Below are positions 18,078 to 26,880 of a stretch of DNA of 64,000 nt, piece after piece. The position numbers and the translations under genes were made by a program. The DNA is from Flavobacteriales bacterium (lineage in GTDB: Bacteria; Bacteroidota; Bacteroidia; Flavobacteriales; Flavobacteriaceae), in the NCBI GenBank assembly GCA_018335925.1, contig JAGXRF010000080.1, forward strand, positions 102,158-166,157, in the 5' to 3' direction. Below the pieces are notes generated by a model. That model was not told the DNA's origin, searched no databases, and saw nothing but the letters and a program-made list of their open reading frames with translations. Within the stretch, counting starts at the first letter, position 1; the number at the start of each line of letters is the position of its first letter.

Positions 18078-18670
18078 GGTAAAACTAAAGCTATGGCTCA
18101 GAATGATGTGAGTGTAGGATCCCATTTCTGTATTGGTACACTTGCATTTTTTTTAGTGATGCTAGTTTGTAGGTAGATCTATTTCTCTTGAATCCTCTAC
18201 TCTATCAATTTGTTAAACTTTTTCAAACCCATTGTTTGGACAGGAAGATTCCTTACTTGCTTTTGGGTAAAGAATTGAATCGTGCTCTTTTTTCCTGATT
18301 GATACAAATTTGGAGATCGGTTTTCATATATTTTATATGATTCAGGGATGATTTGAATGTGCTTTGTTCCTAGGTGGCAATTTCTTAGGTAGCGTAATTT
18401 GGTTTAAAAAATAGCTCCAAGTATCATTAATTTCCTGCGCTCTTCCTTATTTATTACTTACTGCTTTTTTAATAGTCGATATCCTTATGGAAGTCGAAAC
18501 TATTTCAAATGTTAGGTAACAGGTTTGTTACCTGTTTCACCTAAAAATCCTAGTAATAGCCATTTTTTTTCATTAAATTATTATCAGTAAAGCATCTAGC
18601 TGCTCAAAAACCTATTTATTTAAGTATATCATGGGATATTAGGTATTTTAACTCTTTCTATTTCACGGCT
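18078..18670. other. Gene-free stretch
   Basis: 593 AT-rich bases without a recognisable gene, RNA or long inverted repeat; TAACAGGTTTGTTACCTGTT near 18517 is a modest palindrome. Confidence 0.3.
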
Positions 18671-18913
18671 ATGGAAATCGTAGAAAAAGAATCTTTCTTT
18701 GAGAATGGAAACCCAAAATATAGGGTTACTTACGATTTTAAAAATCAAAGAAACAACATGGAGTTTTTCTATGAAAATGGTCAGGTAAAATGGAGAGGAA
18801 GGTTCAACCATGGAAAAGAGGATGGAGAATGGATTTACTACTTCGAGGACGGGAAAGTGTTTTGTAGAGAAAATTGGAAGAATGGGGTGAAAGTAGATTG
18901 TTTTCTTGAATAG
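18671..18913 (+). CDS. MORN/YwqK-like repeat protein
   Basis: 80 residues made of about three YwqK/MORN-type repeats (FFENGNPKYRVTYDFKN, FFYENGQVKWRGRFNHGKED, EWIYYFEDGKVFCRENWKNG). YwqK in Bacillus is an antitoxin, and many Bacteroidota carry short YwqK-like proteins as immunity or surface components. There is no toxin gene beside it, so it could be an orphan. Confidence 0.7.
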   Translation: MEIVEKESFFENGNPKYRVTYDFKNQRNNMEFFYENGQVKWRGRFNHGKEDGEWIYYFEDGKVFCRENWKNGVKVDCFLE

Positions 18914-19599
18914 ATTTTTGCATTTAAGCTGTTAAAGCTAGAAACCAATGACCTAAGATTTGAAGTTCAATGGATAGCTGGTAAGTGATTGGATGGTGTA
19001 GGGAGACAATTTCTCACTTATCTAAAATCGAAACTTGAATGATGTTATCAAAATCAAGATTTTAATGATCAATTGGAGTAGGTAGGATAAGTCTCCTTGG
19101 ATTACTAATACTGGATTTTGCACCGAACGATTACTTTTTTTAAGTACAGGGGTGGTTGAGGTATTATGATCAATTGATGATTGGTTATTACAAGTCAATG
19201 GTCTGTAAACTCCACGCAGTAACCAATTCAACTTCAGGGGTATATCCATTTTCCTATAGGTAAAGAACCAGAGAGGATATTTTAAAGGGTCTTAAGTATT
19301 GGTAAGATTACATCAGATTTGTTGGTGTGACCCACAATCTTGGTATGTCTCAGTCTATTCTTTGTAATAGGGATATAGGATCAAGGCTAAATACCGATAT
19401 GTTAGGATAGAAGAAATACATAATTTAAAAATATTGATTGAATTGATATTTATCATAAAGCTCTATGAGGGTAGAGAAAATGATCTTTTCCTCAGTGTTA
19501 GTATAGCCTAGGTGGTACCTTCCAAACACTATTTAATTGCCTATCCAAGAATCAAAATTGACAGACAGAATTACCTAAAGATCACTTAGAATTAACGTG
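18914..19599. other. Degenerate intergenic DNA with a weak copy of the dispersed repeat
   Basis: No gene recognised. The segment 19163-19250 (TTATTACAAGTCAATGG, AAACTCCACGCAGTAACC, TTCAACTTCAGGGG) aligns loosely with the 3' half of the repeats at 23.1 kb and 26.6 kb and is probably a decayed member of that family. Confidence 0.35.
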
Positions 19600-20490
19600 A
19601 CAATAGAGAAATGCTAGCTGCTGCGCACGATGTGCTCAAAAAGACACCGACTTTGCAGCCTATTCTACTGGAGACTTTGAGATTCTGAATCCTGAATTTG
19701 CCAATTTCTCCTCTCCAAAACCATTTTTGGGACAGACCTCTCCGCTTTCCAACGGATTCAATTTTTCCCTAGCTTACCTCAAAAGTATCCTAGATTTAAA
19801 TAAAAATGAGAAAGGCTGTCTTGGCAATTATGGATATTCCTATTATGACATCTTATCTATCGGACAGGCCCAAAGCCTGCCGGTATTGGATGGGAAGATG
19901 GATTTGGGAATAACTTGATTTTCCTATTCGATTTGGATAATACAAAGGGTTTTGAATTTGATCGAATGATTATCATCAACTATTTTGATGGGATTCTACC
20001 CAATCCAGATTAAGCTTGTGAAGAATTGTTTACAGATATCTTAAAACTCTATGTAGCCATGACAATAGCCAAGCGCGAGCTAGTTATTTCTTTCAATGAG
20101 AAGGTTTCTTCTCTTTTCAAAGATTCCTCATAATTCTTTACTCAAGACAAATAGATTGAACATGTGGCCTTTGATCAGATTGGTACTTATGAAGTTCCTG
20201 AGGCGAAAATTGTGAGATCGGAAACGGATATAAAAAACTGAAAGGGAAGGAATTACTCTATACCCACAGAGCGATTGGGCTTTCACCTGAAGCTCAATAA
20301 AAGCTCATAGATGTGGTAAACGGCAATGATACCACAGATCAAAAAACAATGTATTTTCTTATCGTACCATCTGTATCATAAAGACTCAGATTGAATCAAA
20401 GGTGATGGATTTGCCCCAATTGACAAAGGTTTTTGGTCCAGTTGTTTTTCCTGAAATTGAAAGTCGCTTAAAAGAGAATTGATGACATGA
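19600..20490 (+). pseudogene. UvrD-like helicase fragment, heavily decayed
   Basis: Translating across stops and frame changes gives FAAYSTGDFEILNPEFANFS, LAYLKSILDLNKNEKG, GYSYYDILSIGQAQSLPVLD, then DNTKGFEFDRMIIINYFDGI-LPNPD and LKLYVAMTIAKRELVISFNE. The last two match helicase motifs V (KGxEFDxVxxxN) and VI (YVAMTRAKxxLxxS) of the UvrD/PcrA superfamily. Several stops follow. A second partial copy lies at 21.2 kb. Identification rests on these two motifs. Confidence 0.55.
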
Positions 20491-20640
20491 ACTTAGGTCA
20501 TAATTTATATGTTTAAAAAATTCTTCTCACCTTTATTAAGATCTTATACCTAGTCAAGGTAAAAAGAGTTGAGAATTTGATGAAAGTGATAAAATCACCA
20601 TTCTATAGCAAAGTTCAACTTATAATGCAACCTTAATTTC

Positions 20641-21129
20641 ATGGAAAACCTAAAAAGTATTATTGATGAGCATCTTTTGTGGCTTAATGATAAAGAAGGT
20701 GGCAAAAAAGCAATTCTTGAAGGATTGGATTTGAAAGGAGCTGATTTGAAAGGTGTTATTTTGAGGGGAGCAAACTTAAATCGAGTTAATTTAAGTGGGG
20801 CAGATTTAACTGGTGCAGATTTAAGTGCCGCTTATCTGATTGATGCGATTTTAATCGATGCTAAATTGATTGAAGCTAAATTAAATGATGCTGAATTAAG
20901 GCGAGCGGATTTTTGTGGAGCAGATTTTTCAGGTGCCAATTGTGAAAATGCAAATTTTAGAGAAGCATATCTATTAGATGTAAACTTTAAAAATGCTAAT
21001 TTGAATAAAGCGAATTTTTTGGGAGCAATTCAAAACGAACATTTTTTTACACTTTTTATTGATTCAGATCGCCTAAAAAAAGATCCATATTTCGAAAGAA
21101 AGTATTTCGAATACCTGCAAAGGTTTTAA
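20641..21129 (+). CDS. Pentapeptide repeat protein
   Basis: 162 residues. After a ~25-residue helical start, about 20 A(D/N)LXX-type pentapeptide units run from residue 28 to 130 (LKGADLKGVILRGANLNRVN, LSGADLTGADLSAAYL and so on), giving a right-handed quadrilateral beta-helix. Such proteins include DNA mimics that shield gyrase (Qnr, McbG), but the sequence does not show a target. The gene lies between two similar degenerate helicase fragments. Confidence 0.85.
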   Translation: MENLKSIIDEHLLWLNDKEGGKKAILEGLDLKGADLKGVILRGANLNRVNLSGADLTGADLSAAYLIDAILIDAKLIEAKLNDAELRRADFCGADFSGANCENANFREAYLLDVNFKNANLNKANFLGAIQNEHFFTLFIDSDRLKKDPYFERKYFEYLQRF

Positions 21130-21164
21130 TTTTCTTTAAACTATCCTATTGGTTTACATAATGT

Positions 21165-21440
21165 AAATAAAAACAACGAAGGCAGTACTGCCTATTATGG
21201 GTATTCCTACTTCGATATTCTATCCATCGAACAACCTCAAAACCTGCCTCTATTGAATAGGAAGTTGGATTTCGATGTGAACTCAATTTTCTTTTCTGAT
21301 TTGGAAAATTTCATGGGTTGTGAATTTGACCGAATGATCATTATCAATTGTGATGAATGAATTCTACCCAATCCAGATTAATTAATAGAAGTATGGTGAA
21401 GAGAAATCTTACTGCTCTATGTGGACTTCAAGAGATAAAA
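21165..21440 (+). pseudogene. Second copy of the UvrD-like fragment
   Basis: About 215 bases align in direct orientation with 19797-20012: both encode YYGYSYFDILSIEQPQNLPL-like text, then MGCEFDRMIIINCDE, a stop, and LPNPD. The copy is truncated on both sides and ends in a short remnant of the downstream part (LLCGLQE-like). With the first copy it brackets the pentapeptide gene. Confidence 0.5.
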
Positions 21441-21575
21441 ATTCTATCCTTGATTGCACTTTTAAAGACAATTGCCGTCACTCAATTTTTTCCATTTACC
21501 ATACTGCAAATGTTGTTTTAACTTGTGTGGAAATTATAATGAATCATTTTTCGAATGTTTTTAAATTAACAAAAG

Positions 21576-22553
21576 ATGGTAAATCCAAAAGAAAGACTTT
21601 CTTTCAAATCTCAAGAATTAATACAAGCCGAACCTGCACTACTTTACTCTCAAAACAAGAAGGTGGTTTACGCTTTGGCATGCCCGCCTGATTCTGTTCA
21701 TAGTGGGGATATTGAATATTCAAGATGGGGAAAAATGGAATTACCTGAAAGGTTGAATGTTTCTTTAATGCCTTCTATAGCAGTTGTTAAGGATGGATTT
21801 TTCGATTATGCTCCTCATGATCAAAGTCAATTAGCAAAAGAGTGGCATTTGAATTTCGCAGATGAGGATTTGTTTGTAGCCTACGGGAGTGATCTTTTTG
21901 CCCAGGATGAAATGCAAGTTGCAGAACATCCAATTTTAGCTTCACTCAAGCAAAAATTAACTGCTCTCAATATAGATGGTTTAACCAAGGAAGGTGGAAA
22001 CCCTACCCCGATTTTAATTTCTGGAGTAGAGAGAAGGTGTTTCGTAAAGACGGATTGTAACCCGGATGAAGGACGACCTTATGGATTATATGGAAACGAA
22101 TTTGGTTGGGTGGCAGAGGATGTGGTTAGAAGAGCTACAGTGGTTTTAAATCCACCCACCATAACCAACTTTATTGCCATTACTGCTCCTTACGGGGGTG
22201 TTGGGAAATATTCTTTCGATGAAATTGACTATATTCTTAATACAGCTTTTAGCGGATTTAGAGCCGCTGTTATAGAATCAGGCTCATTGCCTTCAATTAT
22301 TCATTCCGGTTATTGGGGGTGCGGTGCTTATGGAGGAAACAGAATACTAATGACTTGGCTTCAGGTTGTTGCAGCAAATTTAGCAGGAGTCAGTCAATTA
22401 GTTTTTCATACAGGAGAGCCAGACAATGGAGATTTAGCAAAATCCTGGAAAGAAATTGAAGTTATTTTTGAAAAAGATTCCTACCTGATTAAAGACTTTA
22501 TTGAAAAGGTTGTGGAATTGGGCTTTGAATGGGGAGAAAGCGATGGGAATTGA
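21576..22553 (+). CDS. PARG/macrodomain-like protein of unknown function
   Basis: 325 residues, no signal peptide. The C-terminal third contains IIHSGYWGCGAYGGNRILMT and WLQVVAANLAGVSQLVFHTG (Cys249-Gly250-Ala251-Tyr252-Gly253-Gly254), close to the GxGAFGG...LiQlmAA segment of poly(ADP-ribose) glycohydrolases and microbial PARG (DUF2263) proteins. The catalytic GGG...QEE loop of those enzymes is not evident, though FIAITAPYGGVGKYS just upstream may occupy that place. ADP-ribose binding or hydrolysis is an inference. Such domains occur in toxin-immunity and defence loci. Confidence 0.5.
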   Translation: MVNPKERLSFKSQELIQAEPALLYSQNKKVVYALACPPDSVHSGDIEYSRWGKMELPERLNVSLMPSIAVVKDGFFDYAPHDQSQLAKEWHLNFADEDLFVAYGSDLFAQDEMQVAEHPILASLKQKLTALNIDGLTKEGGNPTPILISGVERRCFVKTDCNPDEGRPYGLYGNEFGWVAEDVVRRATVVLNPPTITNFIAITAPYGGVGKYSFDEIDYILNTAFSGFRAAVIESGSLPSIIHSGYWGCGAYGGNRILMTWLQVVAANLAGVSQLVFHTGEPDNGDLAKSWKEIEVIFEKDSYLIKDFIEKVVELGFEWGESDGN

Positions 22554-22929
22554 ACTAAATGACTTAATGTATAAGTATGTATCAGAAAGCAGATTCTACA
22601 CTTTGGCTCGTATGGCCTCCGATTTAATTTTGAGCGAAATAAGTTGAGAATGAGATTGTTCAAATAGCTGTGTTAAAATTTAAACCATTAAATTTTGACT
22701 ATGAAAGAAAACAAAGAAGAGTTTGATTTCAAGGCTTTCGCCAAGCATGCCTTTTTTGCCTTCAGTCAGGAAAGTGGGTATTCCTAAGACAGGCCCCTTT
22801 CCAATTAGGTGTATTTGGGGGAGGTGTGGGCTTAAAAAGTCAAGAAATTTCTATCTGAAATTTTTGAAATCTGAAGATCCATTTATTTCAACCCGAAATT
22901 TCTCCCTTCGAATTCGATTTTTCCTCATT
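22554..22929. other. Intergenic region with a possible transposase start fragment
   Basis: No intact gene. An ATG at 22701 opens a 27-codon frame beginning MKENKEEFDFKAFAKHAF, reminiscent of the first residues of IS256-family transposases in Bacteroidota, then stops. Too short to call. Confidence 0.25.
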
Positions 22930-23245
22930 CCCCCTCAAAAAATACCCATTACCCGGTATTTTTTCATCACTAATATTCCCTTTCTTAGCAAAACGAAGCT
23001 TTTGATACCAAGCCAATCGATTGTTGAATAAGCCTCTATGGATTTCTGGTATTAAGTTTTCTACTGCATGATCGCCTTCTCTTCAAGGAAGCTTGTCACG
23101 CAGGATTTCGGGAAGGATTGGGGTGAGTTGGTGAAGCCAATTACAAATTGGTAAGAATATAAGGGTGAAGTTTCAAACTCACCCAGCATCCAACTGAACT
23201 TCAGAGATGGTGAGTAGATAACACGCCTAGAGGGGTCTCTTATGA
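22930..23245. repeat. Dispersed hairpin repeat, copy A
   Basis: 5' part: AAATACCCATTACCCGGTATTTTTTC and ATTCCCTTTCTTAGCAAAACGAAG; 3' part: GCCAATTACAAATTGGTAAG, GGGTGAAGTTTCAAACTCACCC (a palindrome) and CGCCTAGAGGGG. Both halves recur in the same order at 26.4 kb and, split, at 32.7/33.3 kb. The palindromic cores resemble REP-like or RAYT-mobilised elements. It replaces the 5' part of the AAA_13 gene next to it. Confidence 0.65.
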
Positions 23246-23249
23246 GGGA

Positions 23250-23696
23250 TTGAACAGAAAGGGTGAAAAATCTCAATTCTGGATTTTACGCAAAAACAAC
23301 AAAGTTTCTGCCATCCATTTTTATGGAATAAATAACCCTATACAATCGTCCTATGAATTGCTTTGGCGAGAAATAAAGGAATGGGAAAATAATTCGGGTA
23401 TAACTATTCAAAACACACTAAGACGAATTCTTGAAAACTATTTCAGCATTTTAGGAAGCAAACGAGATGATGTTTTAATAAATAAGTTTTCAACTCAAGA
23501 AGAAAGAGAAATTTGCAGGTCTTTATTAAGTTGGGCAAATGAGGGTTCTCATACCTTGCCTGATGATTTATTTATTGAAGCTCCTGACGGAACTATTACT
23601 AAATACTTGGAAGTGTTTAAAAATATATTTAGCCACACAGAAAATATTGGTCATTACAATATGATGATGGGGATTGGCGAAGAAATTGAAGTGTAG
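23250..23696 (+). pseudogene. C-terminal remnant of an AAA_13/RloC-like ATPase
   Basis: 148 codons that read as the tail of a large AAA_13-type ATPase: FWILRKNNKVSAIHFYG, NPIQSSYELLWREIKEW, IQNTLRRILENYFSILG, ICRSLLSWANEGSHTLPDDL and the terminal HYNMMMGIGEE. These blocks are typical of RloC/PrrC-like anticodon-nuclease ATPases and related defence proteins. The Walker A and most of the protein are missing; repeat copy A abuts the break. The first ATG-like codon is not a natural start. Confidence 0.75.
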
Positions 23697-23721
23697 CTAT
23701 GATAAAAAATCCAAGAGGTAT

Positions 23722-23764
23722 AGTATGGTTAACTTTGCAATGGAGTTGCAAAGTTAACCATACT
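23722..23764. repeat. Perfect 19-base inverted repeat carrying promoter-like elements on both strands
   Basis: AGTATGGTTAACTTTGCAA and its exact complement are separated by only TGGAG. No T-run follows, so it is not a standard terminator. Each arm contains TAACTTTG, which fits the Bacteroidota -7 consensus TAnnTTTG, pointing in both directions. Confidence 0.7.
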
Positions 23765-23780
23765 TCATTAGATTTCAAAA

Positions 23781-23825
23781 TGTCCAGTTTTTTTGCTAAT
23801 AAACTGGACAAATTAACTATCTTTG
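23781..23825 (+). promoter_or_regulatory. abiE promoter with overlapping palindromic operator
   Basis: TTG at 23793-23795 and TATCTTTG at 23818-23825, spaced 22 bases, fit the Bacteroidota TTG/TAnnTTTG promoter. A perfect 10-base inverted repeat, TGTCCAGTTT/AAACTGGACA (23781-23790, 23801-23810), straddles the -33 element. AbiEi antitoxins are known to repress their own promoter by binding inverted repeats, so this is the likely operator. The start codon follows 16 bases after the -7 box. Confidence 0.75.
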
Positions 23826-23841
23826 CACTACAATAAAAAGA

Positions 23842-24567
23842 ATGAAAACAGCTGAATACATAGCATTTACTATAGACAGGCTACCCAAAGGCTATGTGTT
23901 CACCTATGCTGATTTTGCTACAGAGGTGAATCAAAAGGAAGCGGTGATAAAAGCCCTAAACCGTATGGTAGCTTCGGGCAAAATTGCCAAACTATCCAAA
24001 GGCAAATACTACAAACCCGAAAATACCCCTTTTGGTAATCTTCAACCCAATCAGGCACAAGTAGTAAAAGACTTATTGGAAGAAAACGGAAAAATAGCAG
24101 GCTATCTCACGGGTTATAGTATTTACAATCAGTTGGGCTTAACCACACAGGTAAGCAATACCATACAAATCGGGAAAAATCAAATTCGCCCCAATTTTAA
24201 AAGAGAACGCTATACGATTGCTTTTGTAAAGCAAAAAAACACCATCACCAAAGAGAATATTCCTTTGTTGCAGCTATTGGATGCCATCCGATACATCAAA
24301 AAAATACCTGATGCCAGTATAGAAGCATCCTGCAAACGGTTCTTAGCCATAATAAATAACTTTACAGACAAAGAAACAATTACCTTGGTCCGCTTGGCAT
24401 TAAAATATCCACCTGCTACAAGGGCTTTATTAGGTGCGTTGTTAGATCAATTACAACAGGGCAATACAGCTGAACCACTTTTTAAATCATTGAACCCAAT
24501 TACTAAGTATAAACTAACAGGTGCAGCGAAAGCAATTTCCAACATCGAAAAATGGAATATTGTATGA
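23842..24567 (+). CDS. AbiEi/DUF6088-type antitoxin
   Basis: 241 residues. The N-terminal winged helix (about 1-60: FTIDRLPKGYVFTYADFA, IKALNRMVASGKIAKLSKGK and YYKP) is the usual antitoxin DNA-binding part, followed by the AbiEi C-terminal region (GYLTGYSIYNQLGLTTQVSN, then IPLLQLLDAIRYIKKIP). In type IV AbiE systems the antitoxin does not bind the toxin but counteracts it and represses the operon. The stop overlaps the toxin ATG as ATGA. Unlike the copy at 12-13 kb, this pair is intact. Confidence 0.85.
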   Translation: MKTAEYIAFTIDRLPKGYVFTYADFATEVNQKEAVIKALNRMVASGKIAKLSKGKYYKPENTPFGNLQPNQAQVVKDLLEENGKIAGYLTGYSIYNQLGLTTQVSNTIQIGKNQIRPNFKRERYTIAFVKQKNTITKENIPLLQLLDAIRYIKKIPDASIEASCKRFLAIINNFTDKETITLVRLALKYPPATRALLGALLDQLQQGNTAEPLFKSLNPITKYKLTGAAKAISNIEKWNIV

Positions 24568-25553
24568 ACCTACACGAGAATAAAACCTTATTCAGACAAG
24601 CTGTTCAGTTTACGGCTGACCAAATGAAAATCCCTGCTATTTATGTGGAAAAAGACTATTGGGTTACCTATGCTTTGTTTACCATTTTCAATAATGATAT
24701 TGGCAAAGACACCGTGTTTAAGGGAGGAACAGCACTATCCAAGTGTTACTATATGATTGAACGATTTTCGGAAGATATTGACTTGGTAGTATTAAGGCGA
24801 GAAGGAGAAACAGACAGCAAGTTAAAATCAAAATTAAAAGCAATAAGTACAGTTGTAGAAACCGTATTGCCCGAAGTAACTATTGAAGGTATTACCCATA
24901 AAATGGGAATGAACCGAAAAACGGCACACTCATACAACAAAGAATTTAAAGGTGATCACGGACAAGTAAGAGATGTGATAATTTTGGAATCAACTTGGCT
25001 TGGATACTGCGAACCATTTACTACCAAAAGCATTATTTCATTTGTTGGTCAAATGATGTTGGATAATAAGCAGTCTGATATTGCCAAAGAAAACGGGCTA
25101 CTTCCTTTTGACCTATTGGCATTAGAACCCATAAGAACCATTTGTGAAAAAATAATGAGTTTGGTTCGCTTTTCTTATGGAGAAAATCCGATAGATGATT
25201 TAAAGAAAAAGATACGGCACACCTATGATTTACATCAGCTACTTAAACAAGAGGAGTTCTTCAAGTTTTTTCAATCAACGGCTTTTGATGAAATGCTTTT
25301 AAAAGTAGCTAATGATGATGTCACCAGTTTTAAAAACAACAATCAATGGCTTGTCTATCATCCAAATGAAGCACTTATATTCAAAGACTTGGAAAATGTG
25401 TGGAATGAGTTGAAGACGATTTACAACGGTGACTTTAAAAATTTGGTGTACGGAGAATTACCCAAAGAAGAAGCGATTTTGGAAACCTTAAAATTGATTC
25501 AAGAAAGGTTAAAAGCAATTTCTTGGACAATAAAAATTGAACCCAAGGAATGA
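24564..25553 (+). CDS. AbiEii/AbiGii-type nucleotidyltransferase toxin
   Basis: 329 residues from the ATG at 24564; a start at 24552 adds only four residues and loses the coupled ATGA overlap, so it is less likely. The nucleotidyltransferase core is FKGGTALSKCYY (Gly54-Gly55-Thr56) and FSEDIDLVVL (Asp71, Asp73). AbiEii toxins block growth, in known members by modifying tRNA with nucleotides, and provide abortive infection against phage. It is preceded by the operator-controlled antitoxin and followed by overlap with a truncated hsdR start. Confidence 0.87.
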   Translation: MNLHENKTLFRQAVQFTADQMKIPAIYVEKDYWVTYALFTIFNNDIGKDTVFKGGTALSKCYYMIERFSEDIDLVVLRREGETDSKLKSKLKAISTVVETVLPEVTIEGITHKMGMNRKTAHSYNKEFKGDHGQVRDVIILESTWLGYCEPFTTKSIISFVGQMMLDNKQSDIAKENGLLPFDLLALEPIRTICEKIMSLVRFSYGENPIDDLKKKIRHTYDLHQLLKQEEFFKFFQSTAFDEMLLKVANDDVTSFKNNNQWLVYHPNEALIFKDLENVWNELKTIYNGDFKNLVYGELPKEEAILETLKLIQERLKAISWTIKIEPKE

Positions 25554-25651
25554 AATTCACGGAAGAAAAATTAGAAAAGGCATTTACCGAGTTGTTGGGG
25601 CAAGAAAGATTTTGCAGAATAGTCAACGTAACAAGTCACAATAAACAATAG
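25550..25651 (+). pseudogene. Stub of a type I restriction HsdR gene
   Basis: Begins in ATGA overlap with the AbiEii stop and reads MKFTEEKLEKAFTELLGQER, which is the usual start of Bacteroidota type I restriction endonuclease R subunits (MKFTEEKLEqAfieLLgqeGfph), then diverges and stops after 33 codons. The rest of hsdR and any hsdM/hsdS are gone. It implies that the AbiE pair once stood inside a type I restriction locus. Confidence 0.65.
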
Positions 25652-25714
25652 GCAATAGAGTAACAATAGAAAAGAACAACGAAGGCATCACGGCATCTAC
25701 CCAAAAGTGGCGGT

Positions 25715-26335
25715 TCAGTGGAGACAATCCCAAACCAGAGATTCTGAAAAGTCTTTTGAAATGTATTGCGTATAGTTTTTTCCGCTCCTTCCCAGCGAAC
25801 CGTTCATTTCCAGCAGGTACCCACCTCTCCAGGGCCTTGCCAATTCAATGTAGATATAGTCATCCCTCTGGATGTAATCTGTGATATGGTGGATTTCATA
25901 GGTACTTTCCGAAAGACCCAGGATGCTTCTTGCCAGGGTATTGTTGGAACTTTTTTCGGATTGCTCACGGGTAAAAACTTCAAATATCAATTTATCCAAT
26001 ACCCGATAGCTAATGGCGGTGGGTTTGGAAACCGGCTGTTTGAAACTGTTCTCTAAATCAAGTTTTACTAAGTTTTCTTTGATAAGGGATCGGTCAGGCC
26101 TGAAAGCCCCGAACCAGAATCGATCGGATGTACCTCCGTAGAGAAGCGTATTTCCATTTTTGTCCAGCTGGAAATACCTGAGGAAATTCAGGTTCGAGGT
26201 GACTATCGATTTGCCGTAAATAGCCATGAGGCTATCCGTTTCCACTCGTTCAGGATTCTCTGGGACAGGATTAGGGATCGTACTGCAGGAAACAGCTAAT
26301 CCGAGAAGCAGAAAAATAATGACCAGTCGTATCAT
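25715..26335 (-). CDS. Putative lipoprotein of unknown function
   Basis: 206 residues with a lipoprotein signal (MIRLVIIFLLLGLAVSC, lipobox Cys17). The mature part (NLNFLRYFQLDKNGNTLLYG, then WFGAFRPDRSLIKENL and EIHHITDYIQRDDYIYIELA) has no recognised family but looks like a compact beta-rich domain. It runs opposite to the neighbouring cargo, between the hsdR stub and repeat copy B. Confidence 0.7.
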   Translation of the reverse strand: MIRLVIIFLLLGLAVSCSTIPNPVPENPERVETDSLMAIYGKSIVTSNLNFLRYFQLDKNGNTLLYGGTSDRFWFGAFRPDRSLIKENLVKLDLENSFKQPVSKPTAISYRVLDKLIFEVFTREQSEKSSNNTLARSILGLSESTYEIHHITDYIQRDDYIYIELARPWRGGYLLEMNGSLGRSGKNYTQYISKDFSESLVWDCLH

Positions 26336-26364
26336 ACAAAAAAATGGTTTTCACTAAGATAAAA

Positions 26365-26790
26365 AGAGGAAAACAAATGATAAATACCCACTACCCGGTA
26401 TTTTTTCTTCCCTAAAATTCCCTTTCTTGGCACGACGAAGCCTTTGATAATCAGAAATAGTAATCGAGTGAATTGCCAAAGGATTACAAAACTTGGAAAC
26501 TCCACTGAATGATCGCTTTCTCCTGGAGAGCCTGTCCCGAGTAGCGTAGCGGATCGGGAAGAAGAAGGGATGAGGTAGAAGAGGAGGGGCGTGGTAATAA
26601 AGCCAATTACAAATTGGTAAGGATAGTAGGGTGGAATTGCAAATTCCACCTAGTCCCAACGATAATTTGACTACTCCCAGAGGGGAGCCTGTCCCGATAT
26701 TTTAATCCCGAAAGATTACGAATCGGGAGCGAAGCTTATCGGGAGAGGGGTAAGGTAGGAAAATACCCAGTTGTGGGTATTTTTTTTCAG
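26365..26790. repeat. Dispersed hairpin repeat, copies B and D
   Basis: Copy B: AAATACCCACTACCCGGTATTTTTTC, ATTCCCTTTCTTGGCACGACGAAG, then GCCAATTACAAATTGGTAAGGATAG, the palindrome GTGGAATT-GCA-AATTCCAC and CTCCCAGAGGGGAGCCTGTCCC. A further partial copy, AAATACCCAGTTGTGGGTATTTTTTTT, closes the segment at 26763-26789 and may act as a terminator. Lies directly before the AAA-subtilase-KAP operon. Confidence 0.65.
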
Positions 26791-26880
26791 CCACAGATTG
26801 TCTAGTTTACAAAACAAAGAGGATAGAATTTAACCCGATTACCAGGGCGATTTTGTTCCTTTGTGGGAATTCTATTGAAT

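Noticed and set aside
22701..22783. Possible IS256 transposase start
   Set aside because: Only 27 codons of loose resemblance, with no further transposase motif or terminal inverted repeats.
26332..26659. Two overlapping minus-strand frames of about 100 codons
   Set aside because: They translate the dispersed repeat and are not conserved as protein between repeat copies.
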